Source: Euglena gracilis (lineage: Eukaryota > Euglenida > Euglenophyceae > Euglenales). From it: a DNA stretch of 64,000 nucleotides. A model generated the notes under the pieces. That model was not told where the DNA came from. It made no database searches and was given only the letters and a program-made list of their open reading frames with translations. Location: contig CP154954.1 of the NCBI GenBank assembly GCA_039621445.1, positions 52,347,526 to 52,411,525 of the forward strand, in the 5' to 3' direction. The translations under genes and the position numbers were made by a program. The first letter of the stretch is position 1. Each line of letters opens with the position of its first letter. Shown piece after piece: positions 34,769-47,161 of this stretch.

Positions 34769-34906
34769 GGCCGGCGAAGACCGGAGGAGTAAGGCGAAAT
34801 GGGAGAGGAGCCCCGGGGGTCGGCCGTGGAGTACACATCCGCAGAGGCGCAGGCCAGGATGGAAGAAGAGGAGGGGGCGACGACGGCGCCATCGGAGCGG
34901 CGGAAA
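34769..34906 (-). CDS. Receptor cyclase, PBP-like ectodomain exon
   Basis: A 138-base exon with acceptor GCCCTCTGTAG and the strong donor GGCC/GTGAGT. It reads RRSDGAVVAPSSSSILACAS, then ADVYSTADPRGSSP. This matches the PstS segment 'n.aG.fv.Ps..si.aAa.' that lies after the GYVEYAYA region; the plus gene has APGVVVAASMDSTYAG here. It is the most upstream exon of this gene I can place. The first half of the domain, the signal peptide and the promoter lie further right but were not found. The gene is extracellular or lumenal at this end. Confidence 0.7.
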
Positions 34907-35011
34907 CTACAGAGGGCAAAAAGTGTATTTGGTACCCATTCACTCTCAAAAATCCCCGAAGGTGAGGGGTCACGAAGGCGTTAAATAATCGATTAACCGG
35001 ACAACAGGCTA

Positions 35012-35537
<526 letters not shown>

Positions 35538-37574
35538 GGCGTGAGAGGGCGGGTGGGGCCGGGCAGCACGTTCGGCAGCAAGTTCACGGCGCAACCGGGC
35601 GTTTTCCGCCAGGAGTTGGGAGAGTTGGGCGGTGACCACGGACAACTGGTCCTGCAGGCGACGGAGTTGTTCAGCCGTGGAGGGGGTGGGGTCGGCGCGT
35701 TGCTGCTGGCGGCGTTCACGACGCGTCGCGGCGGGTGTCGCGGACGGAGCTGGCTGTGCAGGGAGGGGAGGAGGCTGCCGCGGGGGGGGGCTGAGGCTTG
35801 CTGAGAGCAGCTTCGGGGCGGCGGGTGGCTGTGGTTGGCGAGGTCCACCCCAGGTGGAGGACTGCGGTAGGGCTAGGCCGGTACGGGGGATGCCGCCCAA
35901 CGCCGAAGAGCGTGAAGGAGGCGACGACCGCGGTGGAGGAGGCGCCCTTGTGAGCCGCGCTGCACACGTTCTGCCCCAGCTCCCGTCGTCGAAGGACGAG
36001 ACGGACGGGTTGCCGGTGGCTGCGAAGAAGGCCACGCGCCGAAAGGGGCCAGCGTTGCCCAGCCGCACTTCTCCGCGATGAGGAGCAAGGCCTGTAGCCG
36101 CAATCAAGTCAGTCAGGCGGAAGACGTCGGAGTCCTCCAAGGGGCCAAGCCGCCACCAGCTCAAGCCGGAGGTAGCCTCGTGCAGGACCGCCTTCCGATC
36201 GCCCAGGACCAGCTGCAGTCGGGCCTCCAGCGCTCGTTTGTCCGCGCTTCCGGCGACGCGGATGGCCACATCCTTGTCGTTTGCGAGGAGCCCGAAGACG
36301 CCGTCCACTTGGTGGGCCACCTGCCAGAGCGCATCGGCCCGCTCCCGATGCCCTCGCAACCACAGCATGTTGAAGTTGTGGCGCGCCAGGGCGGGGGACG
36401 TCTCCTTGGTCCAGAAGGGCCGGAGAAACGCCCCACCGCAACCACTGGCCCGAAGCCAAGAGGGAGCCTCGGACCGCGGGACGGCGAGCAGGGCTAGCAG
36501 GCCGCCGTGGACGGGTTGGAGTTGTTGAAGGCGATACCCGCTGTGGAAGGCGATGCCGACAGATCCCGCCGCCTTCTTCAGGGCCGCCATGGCCGTTTTC
36601 ACCACGTCCCGCTGCCGCACAGCAGGCGGGAGGTCGAATTCTGCACGCAGGAGTTCCAGCTGGTTTGGTTCCGGCTCGGGCGGCCGGCCGCGGAGCCAGC
36701 GGCCGGTGGGCGGGAGAGGGACCTCCACCCGACGAAAACTGACGGTGGCCAGCACCTTGTTCCTCGGGAGATATGCTGCTTCCCATTGCGAGGGCGGCAG
36801 CTGGCGCTCATCGGCGGGCACGCGGCGCAGGCGGGGACGCTCGCCCACCAGGGCCACCTGCACCTCCAGGGACGGGTCATCCAGCAGGGCAGCGGCCTGC
36901 GGGAGCAGAGATCGCAGGGAGGCGGCGTCGAGAGTTTCGGGGCACTTGTCCCGCGGTAAGACTGCACAGACGGTGAACACGGTGGCCGCGTCCTCCAGGC
37001 CCACCTGGAAGTGGACCCTCTCCAGCCAGACCGCAAGATGGGGTCGTGGTGGGACAAACACATGGCAGGGCCCGTCCGGGCCCCACCTCTTCGGGGAGTC
37101 GCGCCGCAGGGCGTCCGCATCCTCCACGTGGGGCTTGGTGAGGAAATCACCGCCTACCACCACCAGTGCGAGGTTGGGGATGATCTCCAGAGCCAGCGCC
37201 GCCAGCCAGCCGGAGTCGAGCCTGGTGTCGTAGACACGGATGGGCGTCTTGGGGTCCAGGGAGGCCGGCAGTTGCCAGCCATCCCGACGAAGAGCTTCCG
37301 CAAGTTGGAGTTCTTGAAGCTCCCGCGCAGACAGTCGCGCGGGCCGAGCAGGTAGCCAAGTCTGCTGAGGGCCGGCTCCTCGTTGAGCAGCCCTAGGGGG
37401 ATTGCCGTGCAGCGCGTGCTGCAAGCGGTTCCGCGCCTTCCGGGAGGTCGTCCAAGTCCCGGGCGGGGGCGGAGATGACGATCGGGGGGCAGCCATCTCG
37501 GCATGAGCCCCACGGAGCGTGGCGGTGGGAACTGGTGGGGGGGGGCAGGATCTTCTGGTAGTTGCTCCGAACAA
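35538..37574 (-). CDS. Intronless GC-rich ORF, retroelement ORF1-like
   Basis: About 675 codons are open before the frame runs into the CA repeat. It has a Pro/Arg-rich N-terminus, then a folded-looking region (PIRVYDTRLDSGWLAALALE, NLALVVVGGDFLTK, DALWQVAHQVDGVFGLLAND), then Pro/Ser-rich sequence, and a terminal coiled coil (EQLRRLQDQLSVVTAQLSQL, LLAENARLRRELAAE) at about residues 625-667. The lack of introns in an intron-rich region, the extreme GC and the coiled coil suggest ORF1 of a LINE-type retroelement, perhaps related to the one at 62-64 kb, but no zinc knuckle or RRM is visible and no shared sequence was seen. It lies upstream of the cyclase exons in the same orientation, so probably inside an intron. 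A host single-exon gene is the alternative. Confidence 0.5.
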
Positions 37575-37599
37575 AACGGGCAGCAGAATGCTGCATCCA

Positions 37600-38143
37600 C
37601 TCGTGGGGGTGGGGGTGGGGGTGGGGGTGGGGGTGTGGGTGTGGGTGTGGGTGGTGTGGGTGTGGGTGTGGGTGTGGGTGTGGGTGTGGGTGTGGGTGTG
37701 GGTGTGGGTGTGGGTGTGGGTGTGGGTGTGGTGTGGGTGGGTGGGTGGGTAGGTGGGTGGGTGAGTGGGTGGGTGTGGGTGTATGGGTGGGTTGGGACGG
37801 TGGGCATATCATCCTCGCTGGAGCGGACACTTTAGTCCCTGTGGCAAATTTCAATCGCGAGCTCCCATTTACATAGGCGCTGGTCTCCCAACCCCCCATC
37901 AGGTACTGCCTCAACCCCCGTCAGGTACGCCTCGAAGGCCTACACCCCCCGGCAGCCCACCCCCGACGCCGCGTCGGACAGCGGCTCCGACTGGGCCTCC
38001 GTGGCGCGTGGGACTCCGACGACGAGACGGAGGGGCCGCCGGACGTATTCGCCGCCGTGGCCGCCCTGGCCCTCGCCGGCGCCGGCGCTGGACCGGACGG
38101 GGCTGCGGCCGGCCCGGAGGCATCGCTGCGGCCCTCCCCGATG
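37600..38143 (+). pseudogene. Inverted partial copy of RRM-gene intron and exon
   Basis: Read on the plus strand, this repeats the minus strand of about 5440-5930: GTGGGT-type repeat, then GTCCCTGTGGCAAATT, CCCGTCAGGTACGCCTCG, then the acidic-tail exon. In the exon part one stretch of 65 bases is replaced by 16, a net loss of 49 bases that shifts the frame. The copy stops at about 38143 inside the exon. Upstream exons (RRM) are absent. It lies beside the intronless ORF, with only its own GTGGGT array (about 37600-37785) between. Confidence 0.75.
37606..37785. repeat. GTGGGT hexanucleotide array
   Basis: Mostly GTGGGT with GGGT and GTGGT variants. It corresponds to the shorter CCCACC-type repeat in the RRM-gene intron (about 5850-5930), so it is part of the duplicated segment and has expanded. 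Confidence 0.85.
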
Positions 38144-38547
38144 GATGAAAATGTGCTCAGAGGTCGAAGAGGTTGGTGAAACTCCCCCCTGAGGAAATTA
38201 TCACCTGGGACTGTGCTCATTGATGACTGTGCTCATTGATTTTCATGTTGGCCAAAAAAAATTCATTTCTGGGTTTCAACTCGCTGAGTTGTTGGGGTGC
38301 CTAAGGTTGGAGGCAGGTGTGTGGTTCATTGCATAACAACTCCCCAAAGCCTTTCGTTTCAGAAGCGGCCTGCATCCAATCCCTTGGCTGCCATGACCTC
38401 GTTGTGTCCTGCCTTTAAATGGCACACGTCCATCATCAACACATCCAACGCCCGAGGCCGAGTCCCAGGCCCTTTTGCACAGCTGTGCCTGTGCCAAACT
38501 GAACCTGTACATCATATGAGCCAAAATGGGCTGAAAATGTGTCAAAG

Positions 38548-38656
38548 CAAACAAACAAACAAACAAACAAACAAACAAACAAACAAACAAACAAACAAAC
38601 AAACAAACAAACAAACAAACAAACAAACAAACAAACAAACAAACAAACAAACAAAC
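38548..38656. repeat. AAAC tetranucleotide microsatellite
   Basis: About 27 copies of AAAC (CAAA phase). Open frames across it are artefacts. Confidence 0.95.
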
Positions 38657-38659
38657 CAA

Positions 38660-39690
38660 ATTGGGTCGAAAAGGGGCTGGTTAGGACAATTTTGAGGTAA
38701 GTACAAATCGATTTTTTTTGTATATTTGACTTTTTTGGGAGACTTTTTTGCAGTTTCAATTCTTTGGTACCAGTTTGACGGAGTGTCATCCCAGGTCCCT
38801 GATGGGGGGGGGGGTTCAGCCAGCAGCCTTTTTCCAGCCAGCCCGAGTTTTCCAGCCTCTGAGCTGGACTCCGGGAGGAGGGAATCGTTAAATAACGCCC
38901 TGGCGGCCGGTGAGGAGAACAATACCGCTTCTGTTTCGCCCCCTGGAGGTGGGTCGTCATCATCTTTGTTGGGTCTAACCCCACAAGGTCAAATCTTGGT
39001 TGCTAGGCCGGGAAGGGGATCACCGTCCGTTTCAGGTTGTGCGAAAAATGGCAGAGAAATTTGGCTGTTCGGCTCTGGGCCGTCGCATGCGAACGACGGA
39101 CTGCCCAGCGCCAAGCAATGACAACTGCATGGTTTTGGCTCTTCTGCTGAAGGTTCTCTTTTTCAGATTGTCGAAGTGACTATGCTAACCCCCCCCCCCC
39201 AAATAATACCCCCCCCCGGGGTATTATTTTTTCGCCCGAAGTCACGGCCCGAGGGGGGGGGTATTATTTGGGGGGGGTATTATTTTTCCAAAATTTTCGA
39301 AATTTTTCGAAGTCCCGTAAAACCCAAAATAGCACCCAAAACCCCCTTTGGGGTCATTTTTTGCACTTTCTTGTGAAATTTACCATTTTATGGAGGTCAG
39401 ATGACCCAGAAAAATTGATTTTTTTCGTAATTTGTTGTCAGAGATTGTGGTTTTTACCGACATTTTCAGGTCAAAAATCCGGGCCTTCGGCCCGGAACAG
39501 GGGGGGGGGGGTATTATTTCGGCGGCCGAAGTCGGACCCCGAGGGGGGGGGTATTATTTGGGGGGGGGGTATTATTTGGGGGGGGGGTATTATTTGGGGG
39601 GGTTTACACGAAGTGGCATGTTCAATTAGTGTACAAAATTTCAGTGTGGAGGAGCGTGGAGGACAGAAAAAGAAAATTTGAAATTAAATT
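38660..39690. other. No supported gene; foldback repeats
   Basis: About 38810-38880 is the inverted partner of 4005-4085. Bases 39188-39605 are four or five copies of the AAATAATACCCCC foldback family around A/T-rich sequence with GGCCTTCGGCC. Plus-strand text at about 39030-39120 (AEKFGCSALGRRM) follows a possible acceptor GTTTCAG but is not convincing. Confidence 0.4.
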
Positions 39691-39769
39691 TTGGCACTGT
39701 CTCAGCTCTGCTCAGCTCGCAGCTCCTGCATTCAAGGCGTGGTTTTTTTTTTAGGTCCCCTGCATGAAC

Positions 39770-39955
39770 TGTGGCAGAGCGACCCCAGAGCAACCAGGCA
39801 GAGAGGCACTGCTAATCAGGCCACACGCCATTGCTGGATTCGTATTCGGCTGGCGGCACACCAAGGCGGCTGTGACTTCAACAGCGCCCCTCAATGTGGG
39901 GCAATGTCTTGAATTGGCTCCACAATGGATTGCTGCGATTTTAGAAGGGAAATGC
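39770..39955 (+). CDS. Candidate PBP-like exon, unplaced
   Basis: The plus strand reads EALLIRPHAIAGFVFGW, then NVGQCLELAPQWIAAILEGK. This fits the PstS segment 'fPtviggvv.v.n ..... l.L....la.If.GkI', which in the gene to the right reads YPTLAAAIVPIYNL and LTLSKTALAQIFSGQI. It lies 3.4 kb before that gene's signal peptide, so it cannot be an internal exon of it as annotated. It could be a fragment or exon of a third paralogue. No clean acceptor or GT donor borders it and codon use is less GC-rich, so it may be a relic. Confidence 0.4.
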
Positions 39956-40189
39956 CCCAATTTTCTTATCATACTGGAAAAATCATACCGTCATACTGTC
40001 AAAACGTCTGGCAAAAATCTGTGTCATCAAAAATACACAACCTGCTTTTGGATCCAAAATTTGCTTTTCATAAAAATTATTGAAATGTTTTTTTATTATC
40101 ACAAATGACAAATGAATTAAATCGCAACAGAATTCAGAAACAACTCATCAAAAAAAGGGGGAAATCATGATCAAAAAATTAAAGGCAAG

Positions 40190-40616
40190 TACCCCCCCCC
40201 TATGTCCAACGACCCCCCTATGTCCAATGACCACCCCCCCCCCCCCCCGGAGAGAGGACACCTTTTCGGAGGTTTGACCAAATTCTTGGTCCCGGCACTT
40301 TGCGCCGGGACGAAAAATTTTGCACAAAAATTGGCCAAAAATTTGGCCAAAATGCCATTTTTGACACTTTTTGGACAAAAATTTGTCAAAATTGCCCAAA
40401 ATTTTCGGCGCGAAGCGCCGGAAGGGAAAATTTGGGCATTTTTGGGTGGGTAGGGACCCGGGTACCCACCAACTTTCTTTTGACCCCATGTCCAACGACC
40501 ACCCCCCCCCCCCGGTCAGAGGACACCTTTTTGGTCATTACCCTATGTCCAACGACCACCCCCCCCCCCGGTTGGAGGACAGAGGTTACCGGTCATTGGA
40601 CATAGGGGGGGGGTAA
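40190..40616. repeat. Dispersed GTCGTTGGACATAGG element, copy B
   Basis: Inverted relative to copy A at 25885-26295: TATGTCCAACGACC at the left, CACTTTGCGCCGGGAC and GGCGCGAAGCGCCGG inside, and GGTCATTGGACATAGGG at the right. The ends are complementary, so the whole unit can fold back. No coding frame. Confidence 0.6.
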
Positions 40617-43336
<2,720 letters not shown>

Positions 43337-43609
43337 ATGTCCGCCCTGCCGCTCTGGGCCGCGCTGCTGCTGCTGCCGCTGGGGTCCCCGGCCTCCGGGG
43401 CCGCCCTCCAGGGGATGGGGACGACGCTGCCGAGCCACGTGTACCTCGACAGCCCCTTCTCCTACAGCTTCGTCCAGCCCCTGACCCAGGTGCAGTACTA
43501 CGCGCGGGAGTCCCAGGCCGGGCTGTGCCGCCTCATGTCCCACAGTGCGGAGTGCGACCCGCAGGACACCGACGCCCCCACCGCCCTCGACTTCGCTGCC
43601 TCGCCCAGG
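43337..43609 (+). CDS. PstS-like receptor/secreted protein, first exon
   Basis: The ATG at 43337 starts a classical signal peptide: short n-region, Leu/Ala core (WAALLLLPLG) and small residues before cleavage (SPASGAA). It then reads ALQGMGTTLPSHVYLD and SFVQPLTQVQYYAR, ending TALDFAASPR. This matches the start of bacterial PstS: 'l.gaGstfp..vy..w...y......v.Y....s..g......DFgaSd.p'. DFAAS is the conserved DFGAS turn near the phosphate site. 91 codons, GC-rich third positions. The donor is AGG/GTGTGA. Residue matching to the next exon needs one extra base (R-V-F-G-A-V), so the junction is either GT...CA or an unseen exon intervenes. The likely location is outside the cell or in the secretory pathway. 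Confidence 0.75.
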
Positions 43610-44507
43610 GTGTGAACCTGGCTTCAGCCGGCGGTGTAGCATTCGCCCCCTCCCTCCCCCCCCCATCGTCCTCTCATCACTTGTCCTGGCCTTTGAGCTG
43701 GATCCCAAGGCGCGACCGACTTGCTCCAGCAGAGACAGCTCTAGGCAACTCAAGGGAATGCTGCTTGTGGCAGGCAGCTTTTAGATAGCGATGTATTTTA
43801 ATTGGTTGAATCAATTTTCAAGTTCGTTGGTATGGACGACGTGCTGTTTGAACCCTTTGATGTCCAATTCCTCCAATGACCTCATCGGGTCCATTTTGGA
43901 GGTGCCGCCCTGGTTCCAACCTCCACTGTCAAGCCAGCCTACTATCAGAAATACCCCGCCTGACCTTTTATGCCACGGACAAGGGATGCCGATGATATAA
44001 TCGTATGGTTCCTTTGCGTAATTCATCACTAGTGCTACACATTTGCAAGGCAGGAACAAACAGTGATTGAGACTGAATGTAGCGTTGCGCCAAGGGAAAG
44101 CTGGGCCCTTGAGGAGTTTTAGCAGAGGACTTTTTATTTAGCAGTGTGTTTCCTTTCTCTGAGTTATCTCACTCTGATTTTCAGTTGTTCACCTTTTTTT
44201 GTACCTGTGTGCGTGTGCGCGTGCGCGTGCGCGTGCGCGTGCGTGTGTGCGTGCGTGCGTGCGTGCGGCGCGCGCGCGCGTGTGTGTGTGTGTGCATGCG
44301 TCGGTACGTGGGTGTGCGTGTGTGCGTGTGCGTGTGGGCACACACATGTGTGTGCATGCGCGCGCTTGCATGTGCTTGCTTTAAAATGCCTTAGGAATCC
44401 TGCACTGAAAGAAATCCCACTGAACAAAAAAGCAGCAAATTCTTGGCAAAAAAATCAAAGTCCTCTCCAAGAAAAATAAAAAAATTTCATGTCATTCTTG
44501 AAACATC

Positions 44508-44652
44508 GCACGCGCGTCGGCCGAACCCCCGGCGGGCCAGTCCCCACCCTAACCCTACGCCCGCCCAAACCCCGGGGGCGCGCATACCCGGTGCCAAACC
44601 CGGTGTCAAGTTTAGTACCCCCGGGGGGGGGGGTACTAAACTTAACACTTGC
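44508..44652. repeat. Direct repeat, left copy
   Basis: About 145 bases including GCGCGTCGGCCGAACCCCCG, CACCCTAACCCTACGCCC and the foldback GTTTAGTACCCC / GGGGTACTAAACTTAACAC. The right copy is at 45269-45424, same orientation, about 95 percent alike. The left copy ends at an AT microsatellite. Confidence 0.8.
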
Positions 44653-44949
44653 CATATATATAATATATATACATATATATACATATAATATATATGTATA
44701 TATGTGTATATATATAATATATATAATATATATTATATATAATATATATGTGTATATATATTATATATAATATATATATGTATTATATATATGTGTATGT
44801 ATATGCATATCCTTTGAATATCACTTTTATGGAAAATGTATGCATATTTTATACATTTTTTTAAGTTTTAGTTTAAGTTTAAGGGCGGCGGACAGGCAGG
44901 GGTGAAGAGAGATAAACCCCGCCGAACGGTCGGCCCCCACAGGGGGATT

Positions 44950-45265
44950 TGAAAAACGGCCATTTGTCGGCCGTTTTTGGCCGTTTTTCGGCCGTTTTTT
45001 TGGTCGTTTTCGGCCATTTTTCGGCCCTCTTCGGCCGTTTTTTCGGCCCCTTTTGGCCATCTTTCGGCCCTTTTCGGCCCTTTTCAGCCCTTTTCGGCCA
45101 TTTTTCGGCCATTTTTTCGGCCCTTTTCGGCCCTTTTCGACCATTTTTCGGCCATTTTTTGGCCATTTTTCGGTCCTTTTTTTGGTCGTTTTTTTGGCCT
45201 TTTTCCGGCCGTTTATCGGCCATTGTCGGCCGTTTTTGGCCATTTTTTTCCCGGCCGTTTTTCGG
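44950..45265. repeat. CGGCC(A/G)TTTTT degenerate array
   Basis: About 25 units of roughly 11-14 bases, mainly CGGCCATTTTT and CGGCCCTTTT. It lies between the two direct repeats. Confidence 0.8.
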
Positions 45266-45268
45266 CCA

Positions 45269-45424
45269 GGCGCGGCGCGCGCGTCGGCCGAACCCCCGGC
45301 GGGCCTGTCCCCACCCTAACCCTACGCCCGCCCGAACCCCGGGGCCGCGCATACCCCGTGCCAAACCCGGTGTCAAGTTTAGTACCCCACCGGGGGGGGG
45401 GGTACTACTAAACTTAACACTAGC
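45269..45424. repeat. Direct repeat, right copy
   Basis: Second copy of 44508-44652, with a three-base insertion in the GGGGTACT(ACT)AAAC part. The pair flanks about 615 bases of array sequence, like ends of a composite or long-repeat-bounded element. Confidence 0.8.
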
Positions 45425-45427
45425 CAG

Positions 45428-45692
45428 AAAAAAACATACACACATGCGTACACATATACATATACATGTACATACACATACACATAAACATATACATATA
45501 CATATTCATATACATATACATATACATATACGTATACATATGCATATGCATATACATATACGTATACATGTACAGATATATATACATATACATACATATA
45601 CATACATATACATGTACATATGCATATGCATATATATACATATACATACACATACACATACACATACACATATACATATACATATACATATA

Positions 45693-45737
<45 letters not shown>

Positions 45738-45738
45738 G

Positions 45739-45783
<45 letters not shown>

Positions 45784-45880
45784 AATACAAATACATATAC
45801 ATATACATATACACATACACACATATATTATATATACACACATACATATACACATACATATACACATACATACATATATA
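45428..45880. repeat. CATATA-type microsatellite
   Basis: Imperfect ACATAT/ACAT units over 450 bases, running straight into the left inverted repeat of the next element. Confidence 0.9.
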
Positions 45881-46388
45881 TGGCAAGACTAACTCACTGC
45901 CCCCCCCCCCCCGGGGGTCCCAGTAGTTGTACCTACCGGGGACTTCGGCCGCCCAGGTGAAACTACTGGGACTCTTCTTGGGTTTTCCCTGGGGAAACCG
46001 ACCCACCGCCGGGAACTTTTTCCGCCGGCGGGGGTGTTTTGGGGTTATTTTCAGGAATAGGGTTAGGGTTCGGATTCGGGTTAGGGTTGGGATTAGGGCT
46101 AGGGTCAGGGTTAGGGGGAAATTAGGCCGTGGGGCCTAATTTCGTCCGTATTGGGACTGAATGTCAGGGACAATTTTTCATATGAAATTCGACCCCATTT
46201 CGGCCTAAGTTTTTTCCTCAATCGTAACCCTAACCCTATTCCTTATTTTAACACCAACCCCAATCCCGTAACCAACGGAAATACGGCGTGTCGGGGCGCG
46301 AAAACCCAAATTTGGAGTTGGTGAAAGAAGTGGGACCCCCGCCCCCAGGTTAAACTACTGCCCCCCCCGGGGGGGCCAGTGAGTTAGT

Positions 46389-46403
<15 letters not shown>
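45873..46403. mobile_element. 531-base element with 27-base terminal inverted repeats
   Basis: Left end 45873-45899 (starting CATATATATGGCAAGAC) and right end 46377-46403 (ending GTCTTGCCATATATATG) are perfect inverted repeats of 27 bases, followed inward by C-rich and G-rich runs. The inside has degenerate telomere-like GGGTTAGGG variants (46054-46118) and CCTAACCCT (about 46228-46240), and no coding frame. TA-rich microsatellite lies on both sides, so a target duplication cannot be told from the repeat. It looks like a non-autonomous inverted-repeat element that targets, or seeds, AT microsatellites. Confidence 0.7.
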
Positions 46404-46590
<187 letters not shown>

Positions 46591-47007
46591 TAAACAGCCC
46601 TACACACACACACACACACCCACACACACGCCCACACCCCCCCCACACACACATATAAACAGCCCTGGGGACCCCCAAGTCTCAAGAAAATATCCCTGCA
46701 TGCCGCGTGGGACCCCGAGGGGAGAGCTCAGCCTTGAACCGGGAGCTGAGCGGAAGAGAAGAGTGAAAAGCAAACAGATAAACATAAACACACACCAGAT
46801 TTTGCGGTCATGGACAGGCAGCACACTGGTTTGTCACAGCGTTCTAGGATTCTCAGACAGTGCCATGCAGCAACACCATACTGTCTTTGTTCAACAGCCG
46901 GCGTGGGGGAAAGTATTTTGGTGAGTGACTCAAAATGTACCCAAGTGATCAAGGGAGGGGGATATGTTTTCGAGGTTTTTGGGCCACATTCCCACTCCTG
47001 CACTCAG

Positions 47008-47161
47008 TTTTCGGTGCAGTACCTCCAAAGAAGGTCATTCGCGACCTACAGATGTACCCCACCCTGGCGGCCGCCATCGTCCCCATCTACAACCTGAACG
47101 GCGCCGAGGGCCTGACCCTCAGCAAGACTGCACTGGCGCAGATTTTCAGCGGGCAAATCAG
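47008..47161 (+). CDS. PstS-like protein, module 1, second exon
   Basis: Acceptor CTGCACTCAG, donor ATCAG/GTGCGG, 154 bases. It reads FGAVPPKKVIRDLQMYPTLA, then AAIVPIYNLNG and LTLSKTALAQIFSGQI. In PstS this is '..fP.vig.vv..vNipG....l.Ld...l..If.GkI'. The spacing from DFAAS to YPT equals that from DFGAS to FPT in E. coli PstS. The donor leaves AG, completed by G of the next exon to give GQIRSWDD. Confidence 0.8.

Noticed and set aside
38276-38984. Phe-Val-Cys-Leu frame
   Set aside because: Produced by the AAAC array.
44949-45926. 325-codon plus-strand frame
   Set aside because: It translates the GGCCATTTTT array and CATATA repeat (FGPFRPFS, then YIHIHI patterns). No start context or domain.
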